64,000 bases of DNA from Paracyclopina nana (lineage: Eukaryota; Arthropoda; Copepoda; Cyclopoida; Cyclopettidae): contig JAGUCH010000002.1 in the NCBI GenBank assembly GCA_019096065.1, positions 13,590,501 through 13,654,500 on the forward strand. The letters run 5' to 3'. The position numbers and the translations under genes were made by a program. Shown here piece by piece: positions 55,372 to 64,000 of the stretch (position 1 is the stretch's first letter; every line of letters starts with the position of its first letter). The notes beneath the pieces were generated by a model. It was given only the letters and a program-made list of their open reading frames with translations, did not search any database and had not been told where the DNA came from.

Positions 55372-56844
55372 TTACACTTTTGATGACTTGAGCATAAGGT
55401 ACGGAATTATAAGGCCAAGTCCTCCCACTGAATAGCAAATCTCAGGACCAGTCATCCAGTAGAGAATGGAGGCAGCAACCGGGCCAAGAGCTCTGCCCAG
55501 GGCTCCCAATGACCTGTAGACACCCATGACTATGCCCTTTTGAGAGACGCCTCCATAATGGGAAACCAAAGTTGTCATGCAGGGTACCACTATCGCAGTG
55601 CTTAGGGCATAAAGGCCAAGGCCAAGGTAGAGGGTGGGTAGGTTTTGGGCAAACCCTACAATCGCAAAGGAGGGCACAATGATCAAAAGGCCTCGCAGCA
55701 CCATGGCCTTTTCTTTGCCGGGGGGAATTCTTCTCACATAGCCCCCTTGCACAGCAGCCATAAGTGTCCCAATGAAGAGGAACATTTTGCCCTGATCCAT
55801 TGAGCTAAAGTTGAAACGTAGGTGGGTGAGAAAAGTTAGGGTGAACTCCAGCCCAGAATAGAGGAAAAGGTAGAGAAAGTAGGTTCTTCCAATAGTCTTC
55901 AACGAAGCCTTCTCTTCTGCCTTCAAATTGGTCAAAGATTGAAAGTTGAACAAAGACACAGGGTTGATGTAAGTAAATGCTTGCTTCAAAGCTTCCTCAG
56001 GGCTTTTCAGCCTTTTTTCTATGGGCAAAGTCTCCTTAAATTTGGCCATGAAGTAAAACAGATCGATCACGGATAATGTTAAGGCCACGAATGCTGGATA
56101 GATGAACCACTCTTTATCATTTGCAACTTGTCCTTTTGCCCAAACAGTGAAGGCAGCGCCAATGATGGGACCAAGTAGAAACCCGATAGAAAATGCAATG
56201 CCAATCAATGCCATTCCCTTCTGCCTATTTTTGGGAGTCGACACATCTGCAATGATGGCAGTGGCAAGGCTCACATTTCCTTTGGAAAGGCCACCAACAA
56301 CCCTGAAAAACTTACTTTTGATCCTTTTCTCTCATGAGTCACAGTTAATTTACCTAGCCAGGACGAAGAGGGAGAAAGTTGATGCATTCACCCACATAGC
56401 ATATGATAAGGCAACTCCTGCAGTGCTGAGGAGCAATAAAGGCCGTCTTCCAAAGTGATCGCTCAGACCTCCAATCAAGGGACTTGCCACAAATTGCAGA
56501 AAGGAAAAGAGTGAGCCCAAGAGGCCTCCAAAAAGTACGGAGTTGAATTGGCCCTCAGGTACACCAATAAAGGCTCCAAACCACTTGACCTTTGCGTCCA
56601 AGTAGTGGTAAAGGCCATCTGGGCTGTCATGCTTTTTGTAATGATCAAGCAGAGTGGGAAAGAGGGGAAGGATCAGGGTGAAGGCCAAAAGGTCAATGAG
56701 GAGGCCAATAAAGACAACGAAAGTAGCTTTTGGGTCGTCAGTTGCTGGCTCTTGCTTTGAAGGCTTCTTGGCAGGTGAGTAATCATTGTTGTTATTCACC
56801 TTGGCATTTGCTGCTGCAGCAGCAGATCTTAGTTCAACCACCAT
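55372..56844 (-). CDS. MFSD10: Major facilitator transporter MFSD10 (TETRAN) homologue
   Basis: Exons 56844-56354 and 56302-55372 join as AG|G to give 473 residues (human 455). A hydrophilic N-terminus (about 50 residues) precedes about twelve hydrophobic segments. The MFS signature between TM2 and TM3 is GGLSDHFGRRPLL. IADVSTPKNRQKGMALIG lies between TM4 and TM5. The second half includes GVYRSLGALGRALGPVAAS. MFSD10 and Drosophila rtet are plasma-membrane organic-anion-type transporters related to bacterial tetracycline exporters. The start at 56844 is the first ATG in frame. A reverse AATAAA lies at 55244-55239. Confidence 0.92.
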
Positions 56845-57776
56845 CTTCTTCAAGTTGTGATTGTTAGGAGAGATCACAAACAAGTGTACATAATTACTTC
56901 TGAATGCGAGGATCAATAACGGCCTTTAAATTAGAGGAATATCTACTTTCACCTGGTATCCTTGCTTCTTGTTGACGCTTAGTGATTAGACGAGTTTTTT
57001 GACATTTGTTGTGGATTCGTCCCGAAAAGTCGAAACCACCTCGGTCAATCCCTTTTTCTGGAGTTTCGTCTGAAAAATCACACCCAATGTCATATGAAAT
57101 AAGGATTTTTGAATACTTTGATAGTCTTAGCTATTTCAGTCAATTCAATTTTCAAAAAAATAGAGAAAATAGGATTTACTTGCCAAGTTTGACAACTGAC
57201 CATTGTGCTTTTAAGTTTGCATAAATGCCTTAAAGTAATTGACTCGCTTTATAAAAGGACAAATATCACGTTATGATAAGTTTTGTAGAACATTAGGACT
57301 CACCGATTTACGTGCAAGGTCCTGAATGCTAATTTGCTTTATCAGATGCGCCTTTTAATGAGCTGACCTTATTAAACTATGAGATTTATGAGTTGCGTTA
57401 AGATTGTGCAAGTGTATTTCACAGAATAAGGAAGACGCGTTTCAACGTGGATGCACCTCTCAATCTGCCTCTTAAAACACAACCCGGATACAGCTTTACG
57501 ACTTTTTTTTAAATGCAGCGTAAGCGAAAAAAATACTGCGATTGAAACCTGATTTCTCGGAAGCTTCACGAATTCGAAAAAAAATCCACCACATGTTTTC
57601 AATGAGGACAGCGAAGAGTACGTTACTACTAATGAATGCCTATTGTTATCCAACCAGATTACACAAGAGTATTTTCAAAAACTGTGTAGATAAAGTGAGT
57701 AACAAATGTATTTTTCAATCAGGTCTAGGGGCTCATTCATGCAGAAATGCATCTTTTTCATAGACATCCTTTCAAC
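56845..57776. other. Intergenic between SEC61B and MFSD10
   Basis: A 932-bp AT-rich gap between two same-strand genes. No repeat family or gene recognised. Confidence 0.55.
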
Positions 57777-58238
57777 TTAGGCTCTGTTGAACTTTCCCCA
57801 AATGTGGAGCATAAAAACGCAGGCAATGAAGAGAAGCGACATGACCAATACGGGAACTGGGCCGCTGTAAAAAGAAAAAAAAGGCGAAGCTTCAAAAGAG
57901 GCCTTCACAACTGGATAATCATTAATTACACTTTAATGCCAGGAGAGTCGTCAGTGTAGAACCTCCACATGCCACCAGAGCTGGTGCCTCCCGCCCTAGT
58001 TGTGACTGTCGTTCTGGTACCACTTGCCCCCGAGGTAGCTTTTCTTTGCCTCACAGTTCCACCGCCTCCAGCACGGGGTGACCCTGCTGAGGGAGATCGT
58101 CCCCCTGATCCAACATTAGTCGCGCTCGCAGCGGGGCCAGGCTGCAGTAGAACGTAGTTATTATAGCTTAACTTCGCAGGTGCGTTAATTTAGACTCTTT
58201 CCTAGCCGGTATTTTGCTACGAGGGAGTAACTTACCAT
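57777..58238 (-). CDS. SEC61B: Sec61 translocon beta subunit
   Basis: Three exons: 58238-58236 (only the ATG, followed by GTAAGT), 58141-57930 and 57864-57777, giving 100 residues. The second exon starts [18 protein letters not shown] and includes the conserved GGTVRQRKA and [18 protein letters not shown]. The third encodes the tail anchor [20 protein letters not shown] and ends IWGKFNRA. This is the tail-anchored ER translocon subunit. Because exon 1 holds only the start codon and exon 3 is short, ORF callers miss this gene. Confidence 0.97.
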
Positions 58239-58496
58239 GATTTGTCAAGTTTCTTAGAGCTAGGCGATTTGACGGAAAAAGTTAAGTTTGTTTGGATGTT
58301 CCACGTCTCTAGCGATTTGATTGGCTGAGAAAACATAACAAAGTTACGTGAACGAATCGCACGAGAGGAACGGCGCTCCACGCAAGTTCCGGTACAAGGC
58401 GGAACAATTGACTTTTTTCACTCAACCTTGCTGTTATTGACACGAAGAAGAGACGAATGAACAATCAAATTAGTTCGTTGATTTCTGATGAGCAAA

Positions 58497-59072
58497 TTAT
58501 TCCATTTTTCTAGAATTCTTATCAAATTCGGATGCTACTTCATTTGGAGCATCAGTGCTTTCTTCCTCTTCGAAATCTTCCACAGCTGTTTCGGATCTTC
58601 CAGTGGGGAAGTAAGAGGTGTAGTCTCTGCTGGCATCATCTGCTCTTTTCTTGTAAGGGTCTCCCCTGTATTGGTACTTGTATTTTCCAACATTGTTGCT
58701 CATTTGGAGTGGTGGGCTGTACACATAAGTGGAAGCTTGTGGATATTGTTGTTGTTGTTGTTGCTGCTGTCTCTGCTGATTTTGCTGGAAACTTTGTATA
58801 GTAATTAGACCTTGTCGACTAGCCAGCACACCATTGGTGTCACTTTCTGGGTGGCTGCCACTGTTATAGTTATCTTTGGTTGGGTAGTGGTAGTGGAAAT
58901 GCTCATGCTTGATCGAGCTTGAACTTGGGGTATATGATGGTTGCAAGGTAGGCACGAACTGAGGGATCTGCTGGGGATACTCCATAGGGTAATCTTGACT
59001 CGATGTCTGTGGACGTTGTGCTTGCGCGTGATTCTGCTGGGGTGGCCAATAATTTGGGGCCATCGTTGGTTT
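58497..59072 (-). CDS. Pro/Gln/Tyr-rich orphan protein
   Basis: ATG 59063-59061 opens a frame of 188 residues, with a splice acceptor (TTTTTACAG) 9 nt upstream at 59075-59073. The sequence is low-complexity: PYPQQ- and SSS-rich, HYHYPTKDNY, a polyglutamine run (QQRQQQQQQQQ) and an acidic tail (EDFEEEESTD). An upstream exon (donor at about 59146) is open in the same frame but has no in-frame ATG after the stop at 59338-59340, so it is probably 5' UTR. No family recognised; intrinsically disordered by composition. Confidence 0.6.
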   Translation of the reverse strand, partial: KPTMAPNYWPPQQNHAQAQRPQTSSQDYPMEYPQQIPQFVPTLQPSYTPSSSSIKHEHFHYHYPTKDNYNSGSHPESDTNGVLASRQGLITIQSFQQNQQRQQQQQQQQYPQASTYVYSPPLQMSNNVGKYKYQYRGDPYKKRADDASRDYTSYFPTGRSETAVEDFEEEESTDAPNEVASEFDKNSRKME

Positions 59073-59343
59073 CTGTAAAAATTAGCTCAGTTATAATTTA
59101 TTTTTCATTGCGCATCATATTTGCATCATTTGCGAGGCATACCGTTGGAATTGGAAAGAAGTCATTTTGGAAAGTGCAACGTTCAAGTACTTGAAATGTA
59201 GGATCTTCTTCGAGTATGCCATTGTTGAAATACTTCCATGGTGACTCGTGTCTCGCAGACCCACATATTTCCGTTGATTTGGCCAAAATCCAGCCGCCAC
59301 ACACTCCAATCTGGAATGACAAGTTCCATAGGTCACTTTAAAA

Positions 59344-60416
59344 ATGGCGGCCAGTGCAATGCGACATCAGAGTGCTAGGGAGGTTATTATGGTGAGGCCA
59401 GCCTCGTTTGGGTTTGACGAGGATACTATGGCTGACAATGCCTTTCAAAAAGTCGTACCAAGTGATGCGAAAAAAGTGCATGAAAAGGCACTTGAAGAAT
59501 TTGATGGGGTTGTGGGGCTTTTGAAGCGAAACGGAGTAACTGTGATCACTTTCAATGACAGCCCACTCCCTACGAAGCCCGACGCAATTTTTCCAAATAA
59601 TTGGTTCTCGACGCATTCCAATGGATCACTTTTCATCTATCCCATGATGGCCCCATCTCGCAGAACAGAGCAGAGAATGGATGTCATTAAATACCTTGAG
59701 GATGTCTACCAAGTACGATGATTTCATCACTATCGATCATTATGCATGATATGTGAAGTGCTTTGAAATAGGCTGACAAGATCATTAATTGGAAGTCACT
59801 AGAGAATGAGGGTACATTTTTGGAAGGCACTGGCTCCATCGTATTTGATCACATTTTCAAAAAGGCCTATGCGTGCATTTCATCCCGTACGAGTCCAAAG
59901 TTGGTTGGCCTAGCATGTAAACATCTCGATTATGAGCCTATCTTGTTCGAAGCTTTTGACCGAAAGCACGGCAAACCCATTTACCACACTAATGTCATCA
60001 TGTGGATTGGTACAACAGTAGCCGCTATTTGCGCAGAAAGCATTGCTAATTCTACAATAAGGGTAACAGGCCATTTGAAGTCATGACAATGTGATGAATA
60101 TGCTTATTTTTAGGAAAATGTGTGCAGGCAACTGAGATTGACAGGAAGGGAAATTGTGCTTCTTTCTTTTCAAGAGATGGAAGGTTTCGCAGGAAACTGC
60201 TTGGAACTACGCACAAGGCATGATGATTTGGTGCTTGCCATCAGTCGTACAGCTGTGAATGCGTTGAGCCCAGACAATTTAGCGGCCTTGCAAAGGCACC
60301 TAAGATTTTTGGAGGCAAATGTGGATACTATAGAGGCTGTTGGCGGGGGTGGCCTACGCTGCATGCTAGCTGAAGTTTTGTGCGAGAAAAAAAGTTATTC
60401 CCAGTCTCACCTCTAG
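59344..60416 (+). CDS. CtlX-like guanidine-modifying (amidinotransferase-fold) enzyme
   Basis: Exons 59344-59712, 59772-60062 and 60114-60416 join in phase 0 to 320 residues, close to bacterial CtlX length. Diagnostic segments: MVRPASFGFDEDT near the start, then PDAIFPNNWFSTHSNG and LFIYPMMAPSRRTEQR. A catalytic-type His lies in PIYHTNVIMWIG, and the C-terminal nucleophile Cys in GGGGLRCMLAEV. The fold is that of arginine deiminase/dimethylargininase. The CtlX branch is mostly bacterial (citrulline utilisation), so the substrate in an animal is uncertain. Its 3' end overlaps the opposite-strand gene at 60366. Confidence 0.8.
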
Positions 60417-60900
60417 ACCAACGTACCACGCACCACATGCGTAGTATAAAAAGATATCGGTGTTATTCTTGTGCTGGTAAAACGATCTGCCCGTACAAGC
60501 TCCAATTTTTTTGTAGTCACCTATTGCATATGGGTGACACTCCAGCACTCCCCCAAATGACTCCAAACTCAAATCGTCGCAACATTGCATTTCTGTAGCA
60601 GGACATTGAAAAATACATTAGCAAAAAATGGGGAGTAATTAGCTATGATGAGGCTGTACCTCTGCTTTCATGAAACATTCCCTCTCTATCCTCAACACCA
60701 CCATTCAATGTGGCTAGCATCTTCTTTTCGAGGATGCCCCCACCCACAATCTCCACTCTGTCTCTATCCCATGGCTTCCACACGCCGGTCCTCATTTTCA
60801 TAGCTTCGTAGACCAAGTCCTTGGCCTCTCTTGTCAAGTTTCCAGCTTGCACACAACACTGCAGCAAGAAAACCGCGTATAAGTGAAAAGTGGAAAGCAT
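60366..60900 (-). CDS. Small secreted orphan protein
   Basis: Exons 60900-60660 and 60592-60366 join as G|AA to 155 residues. A signal peptide is likely (MLSTFHLYAVFLLQCCVQA). The mature part has NLTREAKD (sequon), VWKPWDRDRVEIVGGG, and four Cys in MQCCDDLSL, LECHPY and GACTG. It closes with a Tyr/Trp-rich segment (NTDIFLYYACGAWYVG) resembling short secreted modules in which a displayed item is compared with a W-x-V-G ending. A second donor (CTAGAG|GTGAGA near 60408) would remove the tail that overlaps CtlX. No family name given. Confidence 0.6.
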
Positions 60901-61899
60901 GGCGGTAATGTTCGCTTTAATAAGTCTCACAATTGACTAGATGCGAGGCTCGATGAACCATGCATCGCGTCGGTAGAAATGCTTGTCAACGCGTTTCGAC
61001 ACATCATGCAAACTCAAATAAATTTTGTCGCGTCGGCGGAGGCAACTTTTACTAAGACAAAGGAGAAAGTGCGTTTCTCTCTCGCTTCATCTCATTTCTC
61101 ATTTATCTCCTTATATCAAACGCACACATTTTGCAATTCCTGCCTAATTTGTGAGTGGATGCTCACAAAAATGTTTCCCCTGCATTCTCTGCAGACTGCA
61201 ACCCATAGAAATTCGATTCGAAACTTAAAATTGCCTAATCATGCACTAGTCCATATCAATCTATCATGGTAAAAAAGGCATGCAATCATATCAGCAATCA
61301 ATCAATTGTGATGCTATTTTTCGCACCCAGGTGTCGCTAGTGGACTTTGTTATGACTCACTCAGAGAGCAGAAAATCAGCTGACATTCTACGGAACAATT
61401 CACATAAGTATCATAACAATAACATTGATGTAGGGCGATCCCAGCGGCCTTTATGGGCAACATTTGTGATTTTCAGCTGACACTGCTCGAGCCAAAAAAC
61501 TGAGTTAGCGCGTTTTTGCGACTCGTAAAGTAGTTCGAAATAAAGACCCAAGCACATAAGAGTTATCAATTTTTGTGAAGGATTACTTTATGACGGTAAA
61601 ATAAAATGGTTTTAAATCTATTGTACCCAAAAAACTTAAAACATCAAGACGTTAGAGTCCTGAAGCTATGCATTTGTAAAAACAAAGTAACCATTTACTA
61701 TAGCTATTTGCCCTAAATAAAGTGGCTCGACTAATGCATACAAAATGTGATTTTGAACTCGGCTCACAAGTGTTTCTTCAAAAAACTCGGTAGATGGAGT
61801 GTCTTTGTTATGATGCTGCTGTCTATTTATTCTCGGACTTTCTGTCACTTAAACTTTGTGCGTCAAATCGCTAAGGGAAGAGCTCGTGAAATCACTGAA
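60901..61899. other. Intergenic between the secreted orphan and WBP2
   Basis: A 1-kb AT-rich gap between divergent genes. Nothing recognised apart from probable promoter sequence. Confidence 0.55.
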
Positions 61900-62963
61900 A
61901 TGTCGCTAAATTCGGCTCACGCCAATAATGGCGTCTTGCTACATGCTGGAGAAAGGCAAGCTAAAATATTCTATTATGCCTCCGTTTGGGCGTGTTACAA
62001 CGCAGAGTTTTACGTATTTCAGCATAATGCTGTTCTGTGACAATGTGGTGATGTCTTTTTCTGGCCCAAGAGGAGCCGCATTTGAGGGTGAGAAAAATGG
62101 AAGGCTTTATTTGACGACCCATCGGATGGTTTTTAACAATAAGAAGACCGCAGATGCGATGCAGTCCTTCAGTTTCCCCTTTGTGGCCTTGCGAGATGTG
62201 GAGCTCGAGCAACCTGTTTTTGGCGCGAATTACATAAAGGGTAAAGTGTTGTCTCAACCCAATGGAGGCTTCGAGGGTGAGGCCAAGTTCAAGTTGCGTT
62301 TCAAGTCTGGTGGGGCTATTGATTTCGGCACAGCCATGTTGAAAGCTGCTCAAATGGGTAAATGGTTAATTTGACATTCATATTTTAGTTGCTAATATCT
62401 TGACATGTCAGCTTCGAGGAACTACAACCATGATGCCCCTCCACCTTATACTCCCCCAAGTGGAAATTGGTATGCAGCGCCTCCTCCTGCTTACTCTGCA
62501 AATCCCCGGGATTGTGGTGGATGGGTTCCGCCCACCAATGTTTTTCCAGACCAACCACCTCGTAAAATATTTCCCTCCTTTAATAAAATTGATAACTACT
62601 ACAATTACATATTGTTTTCAGCAAATTCCGTATTTATGACAGATGCTCCTCCTCCATACCCTGGCATCAATGGCTATGCAGGGTACGCTGCTGGGGCAAC
62701 GATTGGGGCCGGTGGATTTGCGCCCCCAGGTGCAGGGGCTGCAGGACAAACTGTCAACATGACATCTGCAGAGGCCAAAGCTGCCGAGGCTGCAGCTGTT
62801 CAAACTGGATATTATGACCCCAACAATCCAAACACAGCTTATGTTCCCAGGGTATATTGTTTCACTTGTATAAAGATGACCTTCCTTTAAAAGACGGGTC
62901 CTTTTTCAGAATGACGATGATCTGCCCCCCAGCTATGACGACTCGATCAAAAAGAATAATTAA
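61900..62963 (+). CDS. WBP2: WW domain-binding protein 2
   Basis: Exons 61900-61955, 62023-62357, 62412-62561, 62622-62851 and 62910-62963 join in frame and encode about 274 residues. The GRAM/PH-like N-terminal domain includes GRLYLTTHRMVF, MQSFSFPF and EQPVFGANYIKGKV, all diagnostic. The Pro-rich C-terminus has several PPxY WW-ligands (APPPYTPP, APPPYPG, LPPSYDD) and the conserved SAEAKAAEAAA. WBP2 is a coactivator that binds WW proteins such as YAP. Intron 1 is GC-AG (AAAG|GCAAGC at 61956), not GT-AG; the join AG|C restores GESIMLF as in the human NTESILM. Confidence 0.94.
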
Positions 62964-63133
62964 GTGAGGCTTTTGTGATACTTCATTCCAATTAGTCTGC
63001 GTACCAAGCTCGATCAATATGAACAAATCCCTCTGTCAAAGTTATAGCTTCTATTTGTTTAAAAAAAGGCATTTCAAATACTAAATACAATGTTTATCAT
63101 ATGCACAAATTGACGGCATTTATTACAAACACT

Positions 63134-64000
63134 TCACGGGGTCTCAAAATTAAAATACTTATTGATGGTTTGCAGCTTTTTGTCCGGCTTTACAACTTTA
63201 GGTCTAGATATGCCCTTGGGTTTTTTGGCCAATTTGAGATGGGGTTGACTAGTCGGAAAATCTTCCGATTTTGAATGACCACCGAATCCATTATAAAAAA
63301 GGTTTGAATCACTTCTAAGGGGAGGAGGAGGAGCAGGCTGGGACGAAACTTTAGGCTTTTTCGAACCAAATAAGCTACCACGAACTGGTTCGCAGTTTTC
63401 TTGGGCAGACGCTGATCTCTTCAATGTATTAGGCTCTTTCAGCCCAATGAGACCGCAGGTTTTGACACTGTTTATGGGAACCTTGGGAGAGTCTATAGAA
63501 AGATTCATTGACAGAGGAGCAGGATACTCCCTTATGAGCCTTGAAATTGCTGAGGATTTAGGGTCTCCGCTAGGCGAGGTGATAGCCTCTTCTAGCTTGG
63601 CTAATTTCACCTTTAATGCATCTCTTTCACTTTCCACGTGGTTGAGATCTTCTTTCAGCTTTTCATTAAGATTTGTTAGTTTGATCACTTTGGCGGAATG
63701 ATCTTCAAGCTTAGACTTGAGCTCGCCAATTTCGTTGGTTTTTCTTTGAAGAGATTTGTGCAGCACTTTGGCTTCGTCACCTTTCGTAGACAGCTCTCGT
63801 TTAAGTTGTTCTGAGACTTGAACAAGTTGCTGCGCGTTCGGTGAGTAGTCGTTCAAGTCATGCAACCTTGCCATTAATTGTTGCCGCGTACCATTTATGG
63901 CCACATGAATGGTTTCATAGGTTTTCAGCTTTTCCTCAAGCTCGTCAGCTCTTGCTCTATGTTGCTTGGCTCGCTCTTTTTCGCCTTGCAAGAGCCTCAC
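63134..64000 (-). CDS. TRAIP: TRAIP E3 ligase, C-terminal part
   Basis: The frame is open at the right edge; 288 residues are visible, so the N-terminal RING lies outside the window. Visible: long coiled coil with ETIHVAINGTRQQLMARLHD aligning to the human TRAIP helix, then SRLIREYPAPLSMNLSID (human DRLVLESPAPVEVNL), then NGFGGHSKSEDF. Lys-rich stretches suggest nuclear localisation. The C-terminus KLQTINKYFNFETP resembles a PCNA-interacting motif (hydrophobic-x-x-aromatic-aromatic), which in human TRAIP is also at the extreme C-terminus. TRAIP ubiquitinates stalled replisomes; the Drosophila homologue is nopo. Reverse AATAAA lies 10 nt past the stop. Confidence 0.85.
   Translation of the reverse strand: MRLLQGEKERAKQHRARADELEEKLKTYETIHVAINGTRQQLMARLHDLNDYSPNAQQLVQVSEQLKRELSTKGDEAKVLHKSLQRKTNEIGELKSKLEDHSAKVIKLTNLNEKLKEDLNHVESERDALKVKLAKLEEAITSPSGDPKSSAISRLIREYPAPLSMNLSIDSPKVPINSVKTCGLIGLKEPNTLKRSASAQENCEPVRGSLFGSKKPKVSSQPAPPPPLRSDSNLFYNGFGGHSKSEDFPTSQPHLKLAKKPKGISRPKVVKPDKKLQTINKYFNFETP

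Overview
The window is animal nuclear DNA. Genes are split by short GT-AG introns (mostly about 50-100 nt), lie on both strands, and encode metazoan families (Fos, NCOA5, RMND5, cytohesin, DHRS12, WBP2, TRAIP, SEC61B, NXT). The host background is AT-rich. A huge array of Lin-12/Notch repeats (LNR), a kayak-like Fos and possible spliced-leader acceptors in short same-strand intergenic gaps would fit a crustacean, perhaps a copepod: LNR-gene expansion and trans-splicing are, from memory, reported in copepods. That assignment is inference; no species is claimed.

Layout. 1-5.3 kb: partial GPCR-like gene, Fos and NCOA5 (all minus), then NDUFB1 (plus). 5.3-20.8 kb: one very large plus-strand gene for an N-terminally anchored protein with an Asn-Gly-Thr mucin-like stalk and roughly 35 LNR modules. 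Its LNR exons are amplified in near-identical 2.46-kb units, and its 4-kb first intron is full of small repeats (tRNA-derived SINEs, MITEs, a 40-bp satellite). 22.4-32.2 kb: a minus-strand LTR element that apparently lacks pol, whose gag is split by a GC-rich, decayed Ty3/gypsy element. 32.2-36.6 kb: repeats ending in a 1.6-kb foldback element flanked by TTAA.

36.8-64 kb is a dense host gene block: RMND5, an LRRC58-like gene, CCDC102, DHRS12, a C2H2 zinc-finger gene, cytohesin, a SIAH-like RING gene, NXT, mitochondrial ribosomal protein S18A (with a 2.4-kb intron carrying a second foldback copy, itself hit by a hAT-like MITE), MFSD10, SEC61B, a Pro/Gln-rich orphan, a CtlX-like guanidine-modifying enzyme, a small secreted orphan, WBP2 and the C-terminal part of TRAIP.

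Most host genes are unrelated housekeeping or signalling genes. The most unusual content is the LNR/mucin gene with its recent internal amplification. Exon joins were checked by hand for splice sites and codon phase, and nearly all close in frame; exceptions are stated.
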